Source: Succinimonas sp045124755 (GTDB lineage Bacteria; Pseudomonadota; Gammaproteobacteria; Enterobacterales; Succinivibrionaceae). Taken from it: a stretch of 64,000 nt of DNA. Both the position numbers and the translations under genes were made by a program. Position 1 is the stretch's first letter, and each line of letters opens with the position of its first letter. The DNA is taken from NCBI RefSeq assembly GCF_045124755.1, contig NZ_JBGVMK010000120.1; one strand, written 5' to 3'. The notes beneath the pieces were generated by a model. The model was not told where the DNA came from, did no database searches, and saw only the letters and a program-made list of their open reading frames with translations. Positions 1 through 8,961 of the stretch are shown in pieces.

Positions 1-155
1 ATCATTTTTGTTGCTTCTAACGCTGAAAAAGCATTACAGACCTTGAAGTACTCGTCTCCGGTTCTGTCCCTGCCAGGGGTGACAGCTATGCACATTCCGG
101 CACACCTGGAAACGGTGGAGATATCGTTAAGTTCCTGTAACTCCGAAATAATCAT
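1..155 (-). CDS. partial hypothetical protein, runs off the left edge
   Basis: An open frame starts with ATG at 155 and continues without a stop for 51 codons to the window edge, beginning MIISELQELNDISTV. A GAGGATTAG ribosome-binding site lies about 7 bases upstream of the ATG, which supports a real start. The gene lies 91 bases downstream of the 266-residue orphan gene on the same strand and may be co-transcribed with it. The fragment is too short for a family call. Confidence 0.5.
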   Translation of the reverse strand, partial: MIISELQELNDISTVSRCAGMCIAVTPGRDRTGDEYFKVCNAFSALEATKM

Positions 156-246
156 CTCTAATCCTCACAGTGTGTTCATCAGAGCCGCGGAAATCAGCAG
201 CGCATCCGCTGCTCAGGAAATCCCGGGGGCAAGACAGCGTCACGCT

Positions 247-1047
247 TTAATCCCTTTTAACCATTTTCAGCTCGGCCAGGTAAGTTTCCCATTTCTCTTC
301 ATCGGTCATAAACTCCAGATCTCTTCTTACCGCATCATCCAGCAGGCCCCCGGCTCGCTCTGAAGCCAGGATAGAATCCTCCGGGGTTTCCGCAGTGATA
401 AAGCTCATGAAATTCTCCAGAAAATCTCCCGGAGCGGGGGCTTCCTTCCGGTTCCGGAACTTCAGGGGCTCTAATTCAAGAAGGTTAAGACCGTTGAAAT
501 CCGGTTTTCTGACAATTACTCCGTTTACCGTTCTCTCCCGCATGAAAGCATAAAAGCTCTCCCATTTTTCCGGCCGAAGCAGATTCGCGCTGCTTCTTTT
601 GACCACAAACTGCACCTTAAGGCATCTTGTTATCCCGAACCCTCTTAAAAGCTGCTTCTTTTTCTTCTTTGACGGGGTAATAAACTCCCAGGAAATGTAA
701 AAGGCGTCCAGGAGAATGCCCTTATTGCCGGCGTCATTGTCAGAAGCGCCCTCTGAACTGTCCGGATTCACGTATTTTGCGTGGTCATCGAAAATGCCCT
801 CCAGTACGCTGGTCATAGTACTGCCGCCGTCCCGGCTTAGAGCAAAGGTACCAGTGAAGCTTTCCGGCTTAAACTCGGGAACAAACCAGCGGCTCACCGC
901 GCTCAGGGCAAATTCCTGAAAAACCTCTCCGTCCAGCAAATACCGGAGCCAGGAACCGGAATACCGCTTAAAAACCGGAGGAAGTCCCATTTCAGCAAGG
1001 GCAGCCTGTTTCTCCCGCAAAATGTCCTGATAGCATATTTCACTCAT
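247..1047 (-). CDS. hypothetical protein, 266 aa
   Basis: I do not recognise this protein. It is soluble, with no signal peptide or membrane segment, and contains a basic run (SKKKKKQLL) near residue 130 and an acidic, helical C-terminus. The ATG at 1047 is preceded by GGGGAG at 7 bases, so the start is well supported. A plausible promoter (TTGCTT, 16 bp, TATCAT) lies about 240 bases upstream. Codon use is like the surrounding genes. Confidence 0.75.
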   Translation of the reverse strand: MSEICYQDILREKQAALAEMGLPPVFKRYSGSWLRYLLDGEVFQEFALSAVSRWFVPEFKPESFTGTFALSRDGGSTMTSVLEGIFDDHAKYVNPDSSEGASDNDAGNKGILLDAFYISWEFITPSKKKKKQLLRGFGITRCLKVQFVVKRSSANLLRPEKWESFYAFMRERTVNGVIVRKPDFNGLNLLELEPLKFRNRKEAPAPGDFLENFMSFITAETPEDSILASERAGGLLDDAVRRDLEFMTDEEKWETYLAELKMVKRD

Positions 1048-1283
1048 GGCGTAACTCCCCGAAAGTCAAAAAAAGAATCTGATAAAGAATGCCCGGAATC
1101 CGGAACTGCCGCCGGAAAAAGTCCGGAATACAAGACGATAAGGCAAATGCGCAGCCTGAACAGAGGGCCGGCTCAGCAGTGTGTAACTTGCGGAACTTCC
1201 CGAACCCCGAAGCTTCCTCATTTTCCAGGTTAAATTAAGCTTGTTTGCCGCCTTATATCGCAAAAAAGCTTATGACTTATATC

Positions 1284-1311
1284 ATGATAAATAGACTACT
1301 GAACTAAGCAA
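1284..1311 (-). promoter_or_regulatory. candidate sigma-70-type promoter
   Basis: On the minus strand, TTGCTT is followed after 16 bases by TATCAT in AT-rich DNA. It points toward the 266-residue orphan gene and would give a leader of about 230 bases. This is a match by eye only. Confidence 0.35.
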
Positions 1312-1648
1312 AAGAAACGCTGTCAGCAACATTAAATATACTAATTCATACCCCGAAAAGTCAAGAAAAAATCCCGGGCTCTGTAATTATTTTTTCAGTT
1401 TACTGCTGCTGTCGTTTTTTGCTTATCAGTGAAGCCGGTACACCGTATCGCCGGCAACCTGTCAGCCTTTACCGGAAGATTTCTGAGAATTAGAGAGCTC
1501 TGATTGAAAGCAGTCGAAAAGGGAGGAACGAAACGATGGAAAACGCTGGAAATGACGCAAGCAGATGAAACGGCGGAATAAATGAAGGGAAGGCATTCTC
1601 TGCTACCCTGTGCCTCCCGGAGATGGCAAGCGCCGGAGAGAACGGCAT

Positions 1649-1687
1649 AAAAAGGGCTTCCCCTGCCTGATATACCAGAGAAGCCCT
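1649..1687 (-). terminator. rho-independent terminator after the acetyltransferase gene
   Basis: On the minus strand an 8-bp stem (AGGGCTTC pairing with GAAGCCCT) is followed by a run of T. It sits about 30 bases after the GNAT stop codon. Confidence 0.7.
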
Positions 1688-1719
1688 CTTTTCAAAAAAC
1701 ACGCTAAGTCAGCAACACA

Positions 1720-2253
1720 TCAGTTAAGGGGGAGCACCATATGGAGAATGGGCATCCCGTACTGATCAAAGCTGTTCCGGGCGGATCCTCCCAGCTGGGC
1801 CGGAAAATCAAATTCCCGGTACCGGAAGCCGTTTCTTTCGTAGAATCTCCGGGCCATGGCGTTGGTTTCAAAAACCTCCAGCCGCACCGTGGCGGCCTTC
1901 CGGGATTTTTTTACCTCCTTCAGCATGGCATTCAGGAGCAGCTGTCCCAGATGGCGGTTCTCATATCCGGGCAGGAGATAAAAGGAACGGATATAGGCAT
2001 TCCCCATATAGTACTGATAGCACACCAGCCCCACCACGGTTTTGGCATCAGTATCCCGGAGCACGAGGTTATGATAGATGCTGCTGTTCACCCGGGTCAT
2101 CCAGAGGGTTCCCAGCTGCTCATAGTTGAGGAGCACGTTGTTTCTGATATGATCCCCGGCATTGGCAAATTCCAGCTCCTGCTGGGAACGATGTTCCACC
2201 CGGGCCATATCCCAGAACTCTTCGCTGACGGGAACTGCTACTTGAATTGACAC
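1720..2253 (-). CDS. GNAT-family N-acetyltransferase
   Basis: A 177-residue protein of about the normal length for a single GNAT domain, which transfers acetyl from acetyl-CoA to an amine. The signature is seen at YENRHLGQLLLNAMLKEV (acetyl-CoA pyrophosphate loop, RxxGQ form), followed by RLEVFETNAMARRFYERNGF, the typical beta5 and alpha4 segment of the fold. The substrate cannot be predicted. The gene overlaps the 3' end of the upstream M48-like gene by 16 bases, so the two are probably translated from one transcript, which ends at the terminator just downstream. Confidence 0.85.
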   Translation of the reverse strand: MSIQVAVPVSEEFWDMARVEHRSQQELEFANAGDHIRNNVLLNYEQLGTLWMTRVNSSIYHNLVLRDTDAKTVVGLVCYQYYMGNAYIRSFYLLPGYENRHLGQLLLNAMLKEVKKSRKAATVRLEVFETNAMARRFYERNGFRYREFDFPAQLGGSARNSFDQYGMPILHMVLPLN

Positions 2254-3071
2254 TGGGGCACTCTCCCGTAATCCTTTCTGGCCGTGCGATAAACCTGCAC
2301 CAGAGCATCCAGATTGGCGCTGATTTCCTTCAGATATTCATCGGTATGGGGATGCAGCGCTGCATAGTCCTCTCCCTTATAATCGGGATTCCGGTTAATA
2401 TTCTGCCAGAAAAGAAGAATGGCCGAAGGGTTGTAGCCCGAATTTGCCATGAGCTGGAGAGCCAGGGTGTCCGCGGCCTTTTCCTGCTCCGGGGTGTAAG
2501 GAGCGTTGCGGGCGGGGTCAATCACCAGTCCCAGGGCATTGGAGAAGGAAGCAAAATTTTCCGGAGCGCGGAGATAAAGAGAGAATTTGAAGGCTTCCAG
2601 TCCGCCGGCCTCGCTTATGGGGGGCTTAAGGAGACGGGTGGCTCTTTCGTTATCATGCTCCATGAGAGAATGAGCCAGAGCATGAGCTACCACATAGGCG
2701 ACTTCGTCCTGATCGGGCAGGAGATCCGAGAGGCAGTTGGAGACAATAAAGGTGCCGTCATTGATAAGAGCGGCATTGACGCTGCATTCCCGGAGGATTT
2801 CCGTGCGCCATTCGGAGCGGAGCCCGGCGAAGGCACCGCCTACGGAACGGGTCAGATTGCGGATATGGCATTCCACGGAACGGCGCTGGGGCTTGTGTCC
2901 GGTGGCCGTCATGTTAAGGGTGCCAAGTTCCTTGTGGTAGGTTTTGGTCAGGCTCAGCATCTGGGTGTAATCAAAACCCCGGGCGCCGCCCTTCTGACCG
3001 CTCATGGAATTGCAGCCCGTGGCTATGAGACCGGCAGTCACAGCCAGAGCGAGAAACTTAAGACATTTCAT
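2238..3071 (-). CDS. M48-like lipoprotein with a missing catalytic glutamate
   Basis: A 277-residue lipoprotein: the signal peptide ends in ATGC with the lipobox cysteine at residue 20. The middle of the protein resembles periplasmic M48 zinc metallopeptidases, with DQDEVAYVVAHALAHSLMEH in place of the usual HExxH helix, and later EQEKAADTLALQLMANSGYNP, which corresponds to the segment carrying the third zinc ligand. The HExxH glutamate is an alanine (H130-A-L-A-H134, codon GCT), so peptidase activity should be lost or changed although the zinc histidines remain. It may act as a chaperone or binding protein in outer-membrane quality control. It is transcribed with the acetyltransferase gene, which overlaps its end. 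Confidence 0.75.
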   Translation of the reverse strand: MKCLKFLALAVTAGLIATGCNSMSGQKGGARGFDYTQMLSLTKTYHKELGTLNMTATGHKPQRRSVECHIRNLTRSVGGAFAGLRSEWRTEILRECSVNAALINDGTFIVSNCLSDLLPDQDEVAYVVAHALAHSLMEHDNERATRLLKPPISEAGGLEAFKFSLYLRAPENFASFSNALGLVIDPARNAPYTPEQEKAADTLALQLMANSGYNPSAILLFWQNINRNPDYKGEDYAALHPHTDEYLKEISANLDALVQVYRTARKDYGRVPQCQFK

Positions 3072-3106
3072 AAAATTCTGATTATCTCCGGTATGGTGAT
3101 TAATTC

Positions 3107-3137
3107 AAAAAAAGCCAAAGCATAATGCTCCGGCTTT
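3107..3137 (-). terminator. rho-independent terminator after the Sel1 lipoprotein gene
   Basis: On the minus strand a 12-bp stem (AAAGCCGGAGCA with TGCTTTGGCTTT, two G-U pairs) with a TTA loop is followed by seven T. It separates the Sel1 gene from the M48-like gene. Confidence 0.8.
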
Positions 3138-3180
3138 CATAAGTATTCAACAGCGGTTAAAGATAAACCGGACTCAGTTC

Positions 3181-4626
3181 TCAGCTTTTCAGCTTAAAGA
3201 GCTCGGCAATCTTCTTGACATCGATTTTCGGATCCAGAGTTCTGGCTTTTTCGATCCAGAAACGGGCCTTGGCATCGTCCTTTTCCACGCCGGCGCCGTT
3301 CTTGTATAACAGGGACAGAGCCACCATGGCAGGAACCAGATTGTTATAGGCGGCCTGTTCCACCCAGTAGGCGGACTTGCTCATATCCCGGGGCTCGCCG
3401 TGGCCGTTGGCGATCATGATGCCGAGATTGAACTGAGCAACGGCTACGTCCACGTCGGCAGCCTCGCGGTACCACTTGTAGGCCTGGTTGAAGTTCTGAT
3501 TAACGCCGAAGCCTTCTTTGTAGGCATAGGCCAAATAGGTCTTGGCCATGGCGTCGTCATGCTCCTCGATGGCTTTGGTGAGCCACTTAATGCCCTCTTC
3601 CTTCTGCTGCGCATTGCCGTGGGTTACATAAAGCTCGCCCAGCTTGGATTCGGCTCCTACATGATCATGAAGAGCAGCCAGACGGTAGATGTTCATGGCT
3701 CTCTGGTAGTCCTGCTTCACGCCAAGGCCGTTTTCGTACATGGTGCCCAGCAGATACTGCGCTTCCAGCATGTTCTGACCGGCAGCCTGGCTGATATAGT
3801 CCACCGCCTGAGCTTCTGAAAGCGCCCGGACAGTATCCTTGTCGCCGTTAATGTAGAGACGTCCCAGCTCGAATTGCGCCAGAGCGCTGCCCTTGTCAGC
3901 GGCCTTGCGGAGGTTTTCAATGCCCTGAGAAGGATTGCGCATCACTCCCTGGCCCTGGAAATACATGATGCCCACATAGTATTCTGCATCGGTATTGCCG
4001 CCCTTGGCTGATTTCTCAAACCAGATCATGGCATTGGCGTAATCCTTGTTTTCGTAAAGCACCGTGGCGAACAGAGCCTGACCGTCGGTGTTGTTAAGGA
4101 GGGCTGATTTGCGGGCCCAGCTGAGACCCAGCTTCTGAGATTCCTCGTCCTTCTGATTCAGGAGCCACTTGGCATACTCGAACATGCCTGCGGGGTCACC
4201 GGCTTCGGCCTTGATCTGCACGTCTCTTACCGCATGATACTTGTCCAGGAAGTGCAGCGCGCGCTCCTCCTTCCAGACAGCTGCCTTGTCGAAATAGCTG
4301 TAGGCCTGCTCGAAACGATCGTGTTCAACAAGGAAAAGCCCGTACTCATACTCGGCATCGGGACGGCCGGCATCCGCCGCTCTCTGAAGCCATCCCAGAG
4401 CTTCCTCTATGGGCATTACCTCAGGATGAGAGTCGTTCATGGAATAGAGGGCATACATGGCGTTGTCGTCGTTATTATTGTTCGCCAGATCGGTGAAGAT
4501 TGTTTTTGCTTCATCGTATCTACCTTCCTTCATCGCCTTCTCGGCATCCTTGAATGATTTTTCACCACACCCGGTAAGAGCAATTGCGGAGATTAATACA
4601 AGAGTGGCAATCCTCGTTAATTTCAT
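3181..4626 (-). CDS. Sel1-repeat (TPR-like) lipoprotein
   Basis: A 481-residue lipoprotein with a signal peptide ending in LTGC (lipobox cysteine about residue 20). The rest is a chain of Sel1-type helical repeats, seen as recurring A-x-x-x-LG-x-x-Y-x-x-G and A-x-x-W-x-x-KAA patterns such as QYLLGTMYENGLGVKQDYQR and QFNLGIMIANGHGEPRD. Such proteins are protein-protein scaffolds in the cell envelope, and the partner is not evident. It is a single-gene unit with its own terminator. AT-rich DNA upstream (4760-4830) probably holds its promoter. Confidence 0.88.
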   Translation of the reverse strand: MKLTRIATLVLISAIALTGCGEKSFKDAEKAMKEGRYDEAKTIFTDLANNNNDDNAMYALYSMNDSHPEVMPIEEALGWLQRAADAGRPDAEYEYGLFLVEHDRFEQAYSYFDKAAVWKEERALHFLDKYHAVRDVQIKAEAGDPAGMFEYAKWLLNQKDEESQKLGLSWARKSALLNNTDGQALFATVLYENKDYANAMIWFEKSAKGGNTDAEYYVGIMYFQGQGVMRNPSQGIENLRKAADKGSALAQFELGRLYINGDKDTVRALSEAQAVDYISQAAGQNMLEAQYLLGTMYENGLGVKQDYQRAMNIYRLAALHDHVGAESKLGELYVTHGNAQQKEEGIKWLTKAIEEHDDAMAKTYLAYAYKEGFGVNQNFNQAYKWYREAADVDVAVAQFNLGIMIANGHGEPRDMSKSAYWVEQAAYNNLVPAMVALSLLYKNGAGVEKDDAKARFWIEKARTLDPKIDVKKIAELFKLKS

Positions 4627-5234
4627 CTTTCTTATAACCTTGTCTTATCATCCTGCAACAGAAGGATAACGGCTGACCTTTATATCTAAAGCCGCAGAGC
4701 CGCCTGCCGCTACTGAAAACCCGCACCAGAAACGCTGAATCACCCAGAGGAGGTTCAGGTTCTGTCAAGATCAAAAATGAATATTAGCACATTATTGGCT
4801 CTTTAAAAAGCGGGAGATGCCTTAATTGAGATTTTTTGAGATACGGCGGGAAATTATGGCAGTTTTACGGGCGCAAAGTGCCTGAAGTCCGTCTTTTGGT
4901 TTAAATGCCTTAATAAATGCGTCCGTTCCCGGGGAGTAAAAACCCCATGATTCTCCCGAATGATAAATGAGCAAAGATCAGGCCCCCTCCGGTCTCTGCC
5001 CTGCCGTAACCGCCATTTACCGCAATGCCAGGCCGCTCCTCAAAAAACCTGCGCTGATCCTGAAAAGAGAATTCGGCATCCAATTTCACTCTGCCGGTCA
5101 GGTATTGCGTCCCGAACTCCTCAGACAGAACTTCAAGTGCGCCGAGCCGGCCGTTAAAGCACTGGCATGCCAGCCATGGCAAAGCTTCCCCGCAAGCCTG
5201 ACCGGGAGCTTTGTTCCGTATCCTCCGGGCCGCG
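4627..5234. other. intergenic region, no supported gene
   Basis: The left part contains the likely promoter region of the Sel1 lipoprotein gene (TAATAT near 4780 on the minus strand). The right part lies downstream of the seven-gene sugar operon. A 90-codon minus-strand frame at 4910-5182 has only a TTG start and no ribosome-binding site. Confidence 0.45.
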
Positions 5235-5810
5235 TTACAGCGAAAGAGCGTACCCGTCCAGAAAATTCACCCAACTTTCATCGCCGGCCATATAATCCTT
5301 AAGTCCCAGGGCATATCCGGAGCAGGCTACTGTTCCGGACTGACTTACATAAACCGTAATGCCGGGATCAAGGGCAGTGTCCAGAAAGAATTTCCATATC
5401 AGGCTTCTGATATCTTCCGGATTCCGCATGGCATCCCTGAACTGTCCGGCTTTCCATTTCCGAAAAATATCCCGGCATCTCATGGTGTCCGTCAGCTTTC
5501 TGTATGCCGTTTCGTTCTTCACCTGGATGCCGGGCCTGCCCAGCGCCGGCGAAATCACCGCCCCGCCGGACCGAAAATTTTCCGCCCCGCCGTTAACAGC
5601 GGCATAAATAAGCTCCGCAGTCTCGCAGCAGCGTTCCTCCGGACTTGAAATTATCCTTGCCGGTCTGCCCAGATCCCGGAGCTTCCGGCCAAACAGAACT
5701 GCTTCCTCCCGGCCGGCGGCAGTAAGTCCGAAGCTGACAGAATCCTTTTCGGCATGGCGAATAAAGGCGAGTACCCGCTCCCCGGCGGGAAGCTCTGCGG
5801 CATCAAGCAT
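5235..5810 (-). CDS. histidine phosphatase family protein
   Basis: A 191-residue protein with the branch-1 signature RHAEKDS at residues 18-24, where the histidine forms the phospho-enzyme, followed by LTAAGREEAVLFGRKL and the RIISSPEERCCETAELI segment. This is the pattern of phosphoglycerate mutase/SixA-type phosphatases. The chosen ATG at 5810 has GAGGGG 7 bases upstream and overlaps the end of the SIS gene by 8 bases, so translation is probably coupled. As last gene of the operon, after a heptose-isomerase-like protein, it could dephosphorylate a sugar phosphate. That role is inference. Confidence 0.8.
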   Translation of the reverse strand: MLDAAELPAGERVLAFIRHAEKDSVSFGLTAAGREEAVLFGRKLRDLGRPARIISSPEERCCETAELIYAAVNGGAENFRSGGAVISPALGRPGIQVKNETAYRKLTDTMRCRDIFRKWKAGQFRDAMRNPEDIRSLIWKFFLDTALDPGITVYVSQSGTVACSGYALGLKDYMAGDESWVNFLDGYALSL

Positions 5811-6447
5811 GGCTAAGCCCCTCTTCCGGCAGCATGGCGGCATGGTCATCAGGTTTCATGGAGCGGCCGGCGCCGCTTCTCGGCCCTGTTTTCAGAATCA
5901 TGGTGGCGACCAGGTGGCAGCACATAAGATGAAGATCCTCCGAGATCTGCATATTGTTCACCGGCGCATGAAAGGAGAAGTCCGACAGGGGCAGGAGCCT
6001 GCCGCCGTCAAAACCGGTCAGGGAAATCACCGGACAGCCCAGGGATCTGGCGTATTCGGCTGCCTTCACCACATTGGCGGAATTGCCGCTGCCGGAAATG
6101 ACAACGAGCAAATCCTGTTTCCTGAGCATAAAGCGGAGCTGATAAAGGAAAACGTCACTATAGGAAATATCGTTGGAAATCGCCGTCACTGCCGATAAAT
6201 TATCAGCCAGACAGCAGGCGGGCATAATGCCCCGGGTTACGGAAAAAGCCTTGTTCAGATCGTTCTGAAAATGCGACGCCGTGGATGCGGATCCCCCGTT
6301 CCCGCAGAGATAGATCCGGCCGCCCGATGCGGCAACGGCGGCAATCTTTTCATAAATCCCGATGACGGCGCCGGTATCAATGTCCGCCAGAGCCGCAGTC
6401 ACCCCGTCAATGTAGTTTTTGGCAATCACCTGGTTATCAATATCCAT
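5803..6447 (-). CDS. SIS-domain sugar-phosphate isomerase, GmhA-like
   Basis: A 214-residue protein with the layout of sedoheptulose-7-phosphate isomerases. It has YLCGNGGSASTASHF (residues 47-60) as the phosphate-binding loop, VVISGSGNSANVVKAAEYA as the second SIS loop, and SEDLHLMCCH near residue 170, matching the ED-H motif whose histidine is catalytic in GmhA. The glutamate usual after the first loop is replaced in HFQNDL, as in some surface-glycan relatives. The ATG at 6447 has AAGGG just upstream and is preferred to the one 12 codons earlier. It probably makes an isomerised sugar phosphate for the carbamoylated product of this operon. Confidence 0.82.
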   Translation of the reverse strand: MDIDNQVIAKNYIDGVTAALADIDTGAVIGIYEKIAAVAASGGRIYLCGNGGSASTASHFQNDLNKAFSVTRGIMPACCLADNLSAVTAISNDISYSDVFLYQLRFMLRKQDLLVVISGSGNSANVVKAAEYARSLGCPVISLTGFDGGRLLPLSDFSFHAPVNNMQISEDLHLMCCHLVATMILKTGPRSGAGRSMKPDDHAAMLPEEGLSHA

Positions 6448-6529
6448 ATTTCCCTTCACCGCTGTCTCCGGCCAGTATGTCATCTCAGCGCCGCCATCCG
6501 GAAGCGCCGGTTAAAAAAAGTTCCAGTGA

Positions 6530-7777
6530 TCATGGCGCCGCCCCCTCCCCGCTGCTGCCCTCTGCGGCAGGAACCGCCTTTCCGGTAAGCCGGGCCAGCT
6601 GCCGGAAGAGTTCGCGGTAATAGCCGCTTTGGTAGTGAGAAGGCGAAGCTCCGCCGATAATCGGGCTTCTCAGGTCGCTTTTCCAGCGAGTATTCCGCAT
6701 ATCCAGGTAAAAGGCGCCGGGAAACTCCTTAAGGAAAATGCCATCAGCCGTATCCCAGGCGGCGTTAACGGCATTAATCCAGTCCATTTTGCCATCCCAG
6801 GCGGAGATCTCGCCGGTGTCTTCGTCAGTCAGGTACCGGCTGAGCCTCCCTCCGATAAGAACGACATTCTTCACGTGATACGCATCCAAAAGCCTTCGAA
6901 GCCCGGCCGCGCTTTTCCGAAAAAGCTCCGCATGCTCGGGAGTCCCCGGAAACACTGCGGGACAGGAGGCAAAAAACCTTTTAAACACAGACTCCGCAAA
7001 ATACTTGCTGTACGTAAAAAAGCTGTTCTCCCGAAACCTGATGACCGGGACAGCCGCATCCATGTAATTATCGATAACCAGCAGCTGAATGTTTTCCTGA
7101 TCCAGGATCTCGTCCAGGTTTTTACGGAATTCCGGCTCAATGTACTTCCCGGCATCTCCCGAGACCAGGTCGGGATACTTCCGGAAGTCGCAGGCTGTTT
7201 TTTCCGAGAACAGGGAAATCAGCGAATTGTGAAACACCGTGCGTGCGACCCGAAAGTATTTCTTATACCCCGGGTTAAAATAGGCGTCCGAACGGAAAAT
7301 GCTCCTTCCGAAGCAGGAGCCTATTACCAGCGTACTGACCGGAAGCCGGTCAATGTCCGCAAATGTTCCTGCCTGTCCCCGGCCGATTTCAAAGTTCCCG
7401 GAATTAATCCGGGGGGCGGCTGCCTGAAAATCGCGGGCTTCTCCGCTCCCGGAGAAAACAGCAATCCCGTCCTCCGCTTCAATTTGAACCCCGGCTGTTT
7501 TCATCGGGAAAATCCCGGGAGACACTGCATAGGCCAGGCGGCGGTTGTCGGCAGAGAGCGAAAGTTTAAAGCGATGCCCGGGATGCTGCGTCATAAACCC
7601 TGAAAGAGCGCTGCAGGGGATGGTTATGACCTGACGTTCCGGGTCTGCGCTGAGACGCAGGATATAGGGCCAGTGCTTGTTGGCATCCTCAAGCCAGGCC
7701 GATATTCCTGCGCCCCCCTGATAGCTGATAACAAGGTCGGTTCCGGCAGCGATTCCGGTAAGGGCCATCCGGCTCAT
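6530..7777 (-). CDS. DUF6270-like protein with GSC motif
   Basis: A 415-residue protein. The N-terminal 140 residues look like a beta-rich domain. The C-terminal part starts with STLVIGSCFGRSIFRS (GSC at 153-155) and ends with GASPSHYQSGYYRELFRQL, resembling the DUF6270 family found in polysaccharide loci, which has an SGNH-hydrolase-like pattern. It may be an acyl- or glycan-modifying enzyme, but its activity is not known. The gene overlaps the upstream small gene by 4 bases (stop and start shared), showing tight operon packing. Confidence 0.65.
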   Translation of the reverse strand: MSRMALTGIAAGTDLVISYQGGAGISAWLEDANKHWPYILRLSADPERQVITIPCSALSGFMTQHPGHRFKLSLSADNRRLAYAVSPGIFPMKTAGVQIEAEDGIAVFSGSGEARDFQAAAPRINSGNFEIGRGQAGTFADIDRLPVSTLVIGSCFGRSIFRSDAYFNPGYKKYFRVARTVFHNSLISLFSEKTACDFRKYPDLVSGDAGKYIEPEFRKNLDEILDQENIQLLVIDNYMDAAVPVIRFRENSFFTYSKYFAESVFKRFFASCPAVFPGTPEHAELFRKSAAGLRRLLDAYHVKNVVLIGGRLSRYLTDEDTGEISAWDGKMDWINAVNAAWDTADGIFLKEFPGAFYLDMRNTRWKSDLRSPIIGGASPSHYQSGYYRELFRQLARLTGKAVPAAEGSSGEGAAP

Positions 7778-8097
7778 GAGCGCGGCTCCCGGCCGGTTTT
7801 CCGGTTAATAATTTCCCAGCAGGCGGTAACAGCATCATTAAGCCCGTTAACTGCCCGGACAATCTCGGAAAGCATCTCCGTTTTCCGGTAATCCTGAAAC
7901 AGGAGAGCATTCAGTTCCGCAGCCGTAAAGTCTTTCTGATGCCGGGCGCTCAGCGGAATGCCGCGTTTTTTAAGACAGAGCTCGATTTTGTCCCAGTAAA
8001 AGGTCATGACTATGAAGCGGGATTTCAGTTCCTTAAGGCAGTTTTCTCCCAGGAAATCCCGGATCACCGGGTTTTCGAAAAACTCCTCAGCCGTCAT
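7774..8097 (-). CDS. small helical protein, 107 aa, unknown
   Basis: An all-helical, charged, soluble protein beginning MTAEEFFENPVIRDFLGE. I do not recognise it. The start at 8097 has GGGAG at 7 bases, and its stop overlaps the start of the DUF6270-like gene. It lies directly after a nucleotidyltransferase gene, as small helical (HEPN-like) partners of minimal nucleotidyltransferases often do, but no HEPN motif (RxxxxH) is visible. Confidence 0.7.
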   Translation of the reverse strand: MTAEEFFENPVIRDFLGENCLKELKSRFIVMTFYWDKIELCLKKRGIPLSARHQKDFTAAELNALLFQDYRKTEMLSEIVRAVNGLNDAVTACWEIINRKTGREPRS

Positions 8098-8112
8098 GGA
8101 ATACTCCCGGAG

Positions 8113-8961
8113 TCAGGGCAGGCGCTTTCTGAGAAAGGCCATCATGACGTACATGTCCACTACAGCGCCTTTAAGAGCCTTCTTGATGCGGGAAACAGAC
8201 ACGGTGTCCCCGGGGGCGAAGGATGCCGGCGCATGGCAATATCCCTCAAAAATGTCGCTGGCGTTTTCCAGTGCGGCAAGATCCCCGATAAAGTCGTGGC
8301 CCGAGGTGTTTTCCAGAATGGCTATCGAGTACAGGCAGTCAATATTGCAGCGGAGAGCGTACTTCTCGGCATAGCCGGCAATAAGCGAGGCATAATCCCG
8401 GACGTTTTTGATATTCATGATGTTTTCGGAAAACGACGGCCAGGGACAGCTGAAGACCGCCGTACCCGCATCAAATCTGAGTTCGTAGCGGTTATCCTCC
8501 GGGGTGAGCGCGTCATAGGCGTCAGTGACCGGGTAATGCTGAAACTTCCCGTGGATATGATCAATCGGATGATCGAAGACGGTAACGATGGCGTAGTTGA
8601 TAAGCAGTTCCGCGGTTTCGCGAATGCTGTTCTTCGGCTCGTCATAGACAATGGTAAGATCGATGTCGCTTTCAATGCGATCCGTAAGCTTGACCAAGCT
8701 GCCAAACTCGTAAATAAGACACCTGTCAGGCAAAAAGCTCCGGAATCTGGCAATAACCTGCCGGATCACGTTCTGACGGAGTTCCCGGTATTTGCGCCGG
8801 AACTCAAAATATCCGGTCACGGCGGACTCATCAAATGATGATAAGACGCCGTACTCCCGGAAAAGAGCCGTTTTTTCAGCCAGAAACCGTCCTTTGCAAT
8901 CCTCCAGAAAGGCCTGATAGGCGTCATAGCCGATTATGGCTGTGCAGTCAAATACAAACAT
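8113..8961 (-). CDS. nucleotidyltransferase-domain protein
   Basis: A 282-residue protein with a pol-beta-type nucleotidyltransferase core: YEFGSLVKLTDRIESDIDLTIVYD gives the GS motif (87-88) and the metal-binding D-x-D (99 and 101). About 85 residues of helix precede the core and about 150 follow. It may transfer a nucleotide to a sugar phosphate or to a small molecule in this operon. The sequence is not that of a classic sugar-nucleotide synthase, so the substrate is open. A ribosome-binding site (AAGGGG) precedes the ATG. Confidence 0.75.
   Translation of the reverse strand: MFVFDCTAIIGYDAYQAFLEDCKGRFLAEKTALFREYGVLSSFDESAVTGYFEFRRKYRELRQNVIRQVIARFRSFLPDRCLIYEFGSLVKLTDRIESDIDLTIVYDEPKNSIRETAELLINYAIVTVFDHPIDHIHGKFQHYPVTDAYDALTPEDNRYELRFDAGTAVFSCPWPSFSENIMNIKNVRDYASLIAGYAEKYALRCNIDCLYSIAILENTSGHDFIGDLAALENASDIFEGYCHAPASFAPGDTVSVSRIKKALKGAVVDMYVMMAFLRKRLP

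Larger units (their letters stand above)
1048..1719. other. intergenic region, no gene seen
   Basis: This stretch holds a candidate promoter for the downstream 266-residue gene and the terminator of the acetyltransferase gene. Short open frames are present but none has a ribosome-binding site or a convincing protein composition. Bases 1260-1380 are AT-rich. Confidence 0.5.

Noticed and set aside
1490..1702. 70-codon minus-strand frame after the acetyltransferase gene
   Set aside because: It overlaps the rho-independent terminator and has no ribosome-binding site.
4910..5182. Possible 90-residue gene downstream of the histidine phosphatase
   Set aside because: Only a TTG start, no ribosome-binding site, and unconvincing composition.
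6629..7603. Plus-strand open frame of 324 codons opposite the GSC-motif gene
   Set aside because: The minus-strand gene overlaps its operon neighbours and has a conserved motif; the opposite frame looks like random basic sequence.
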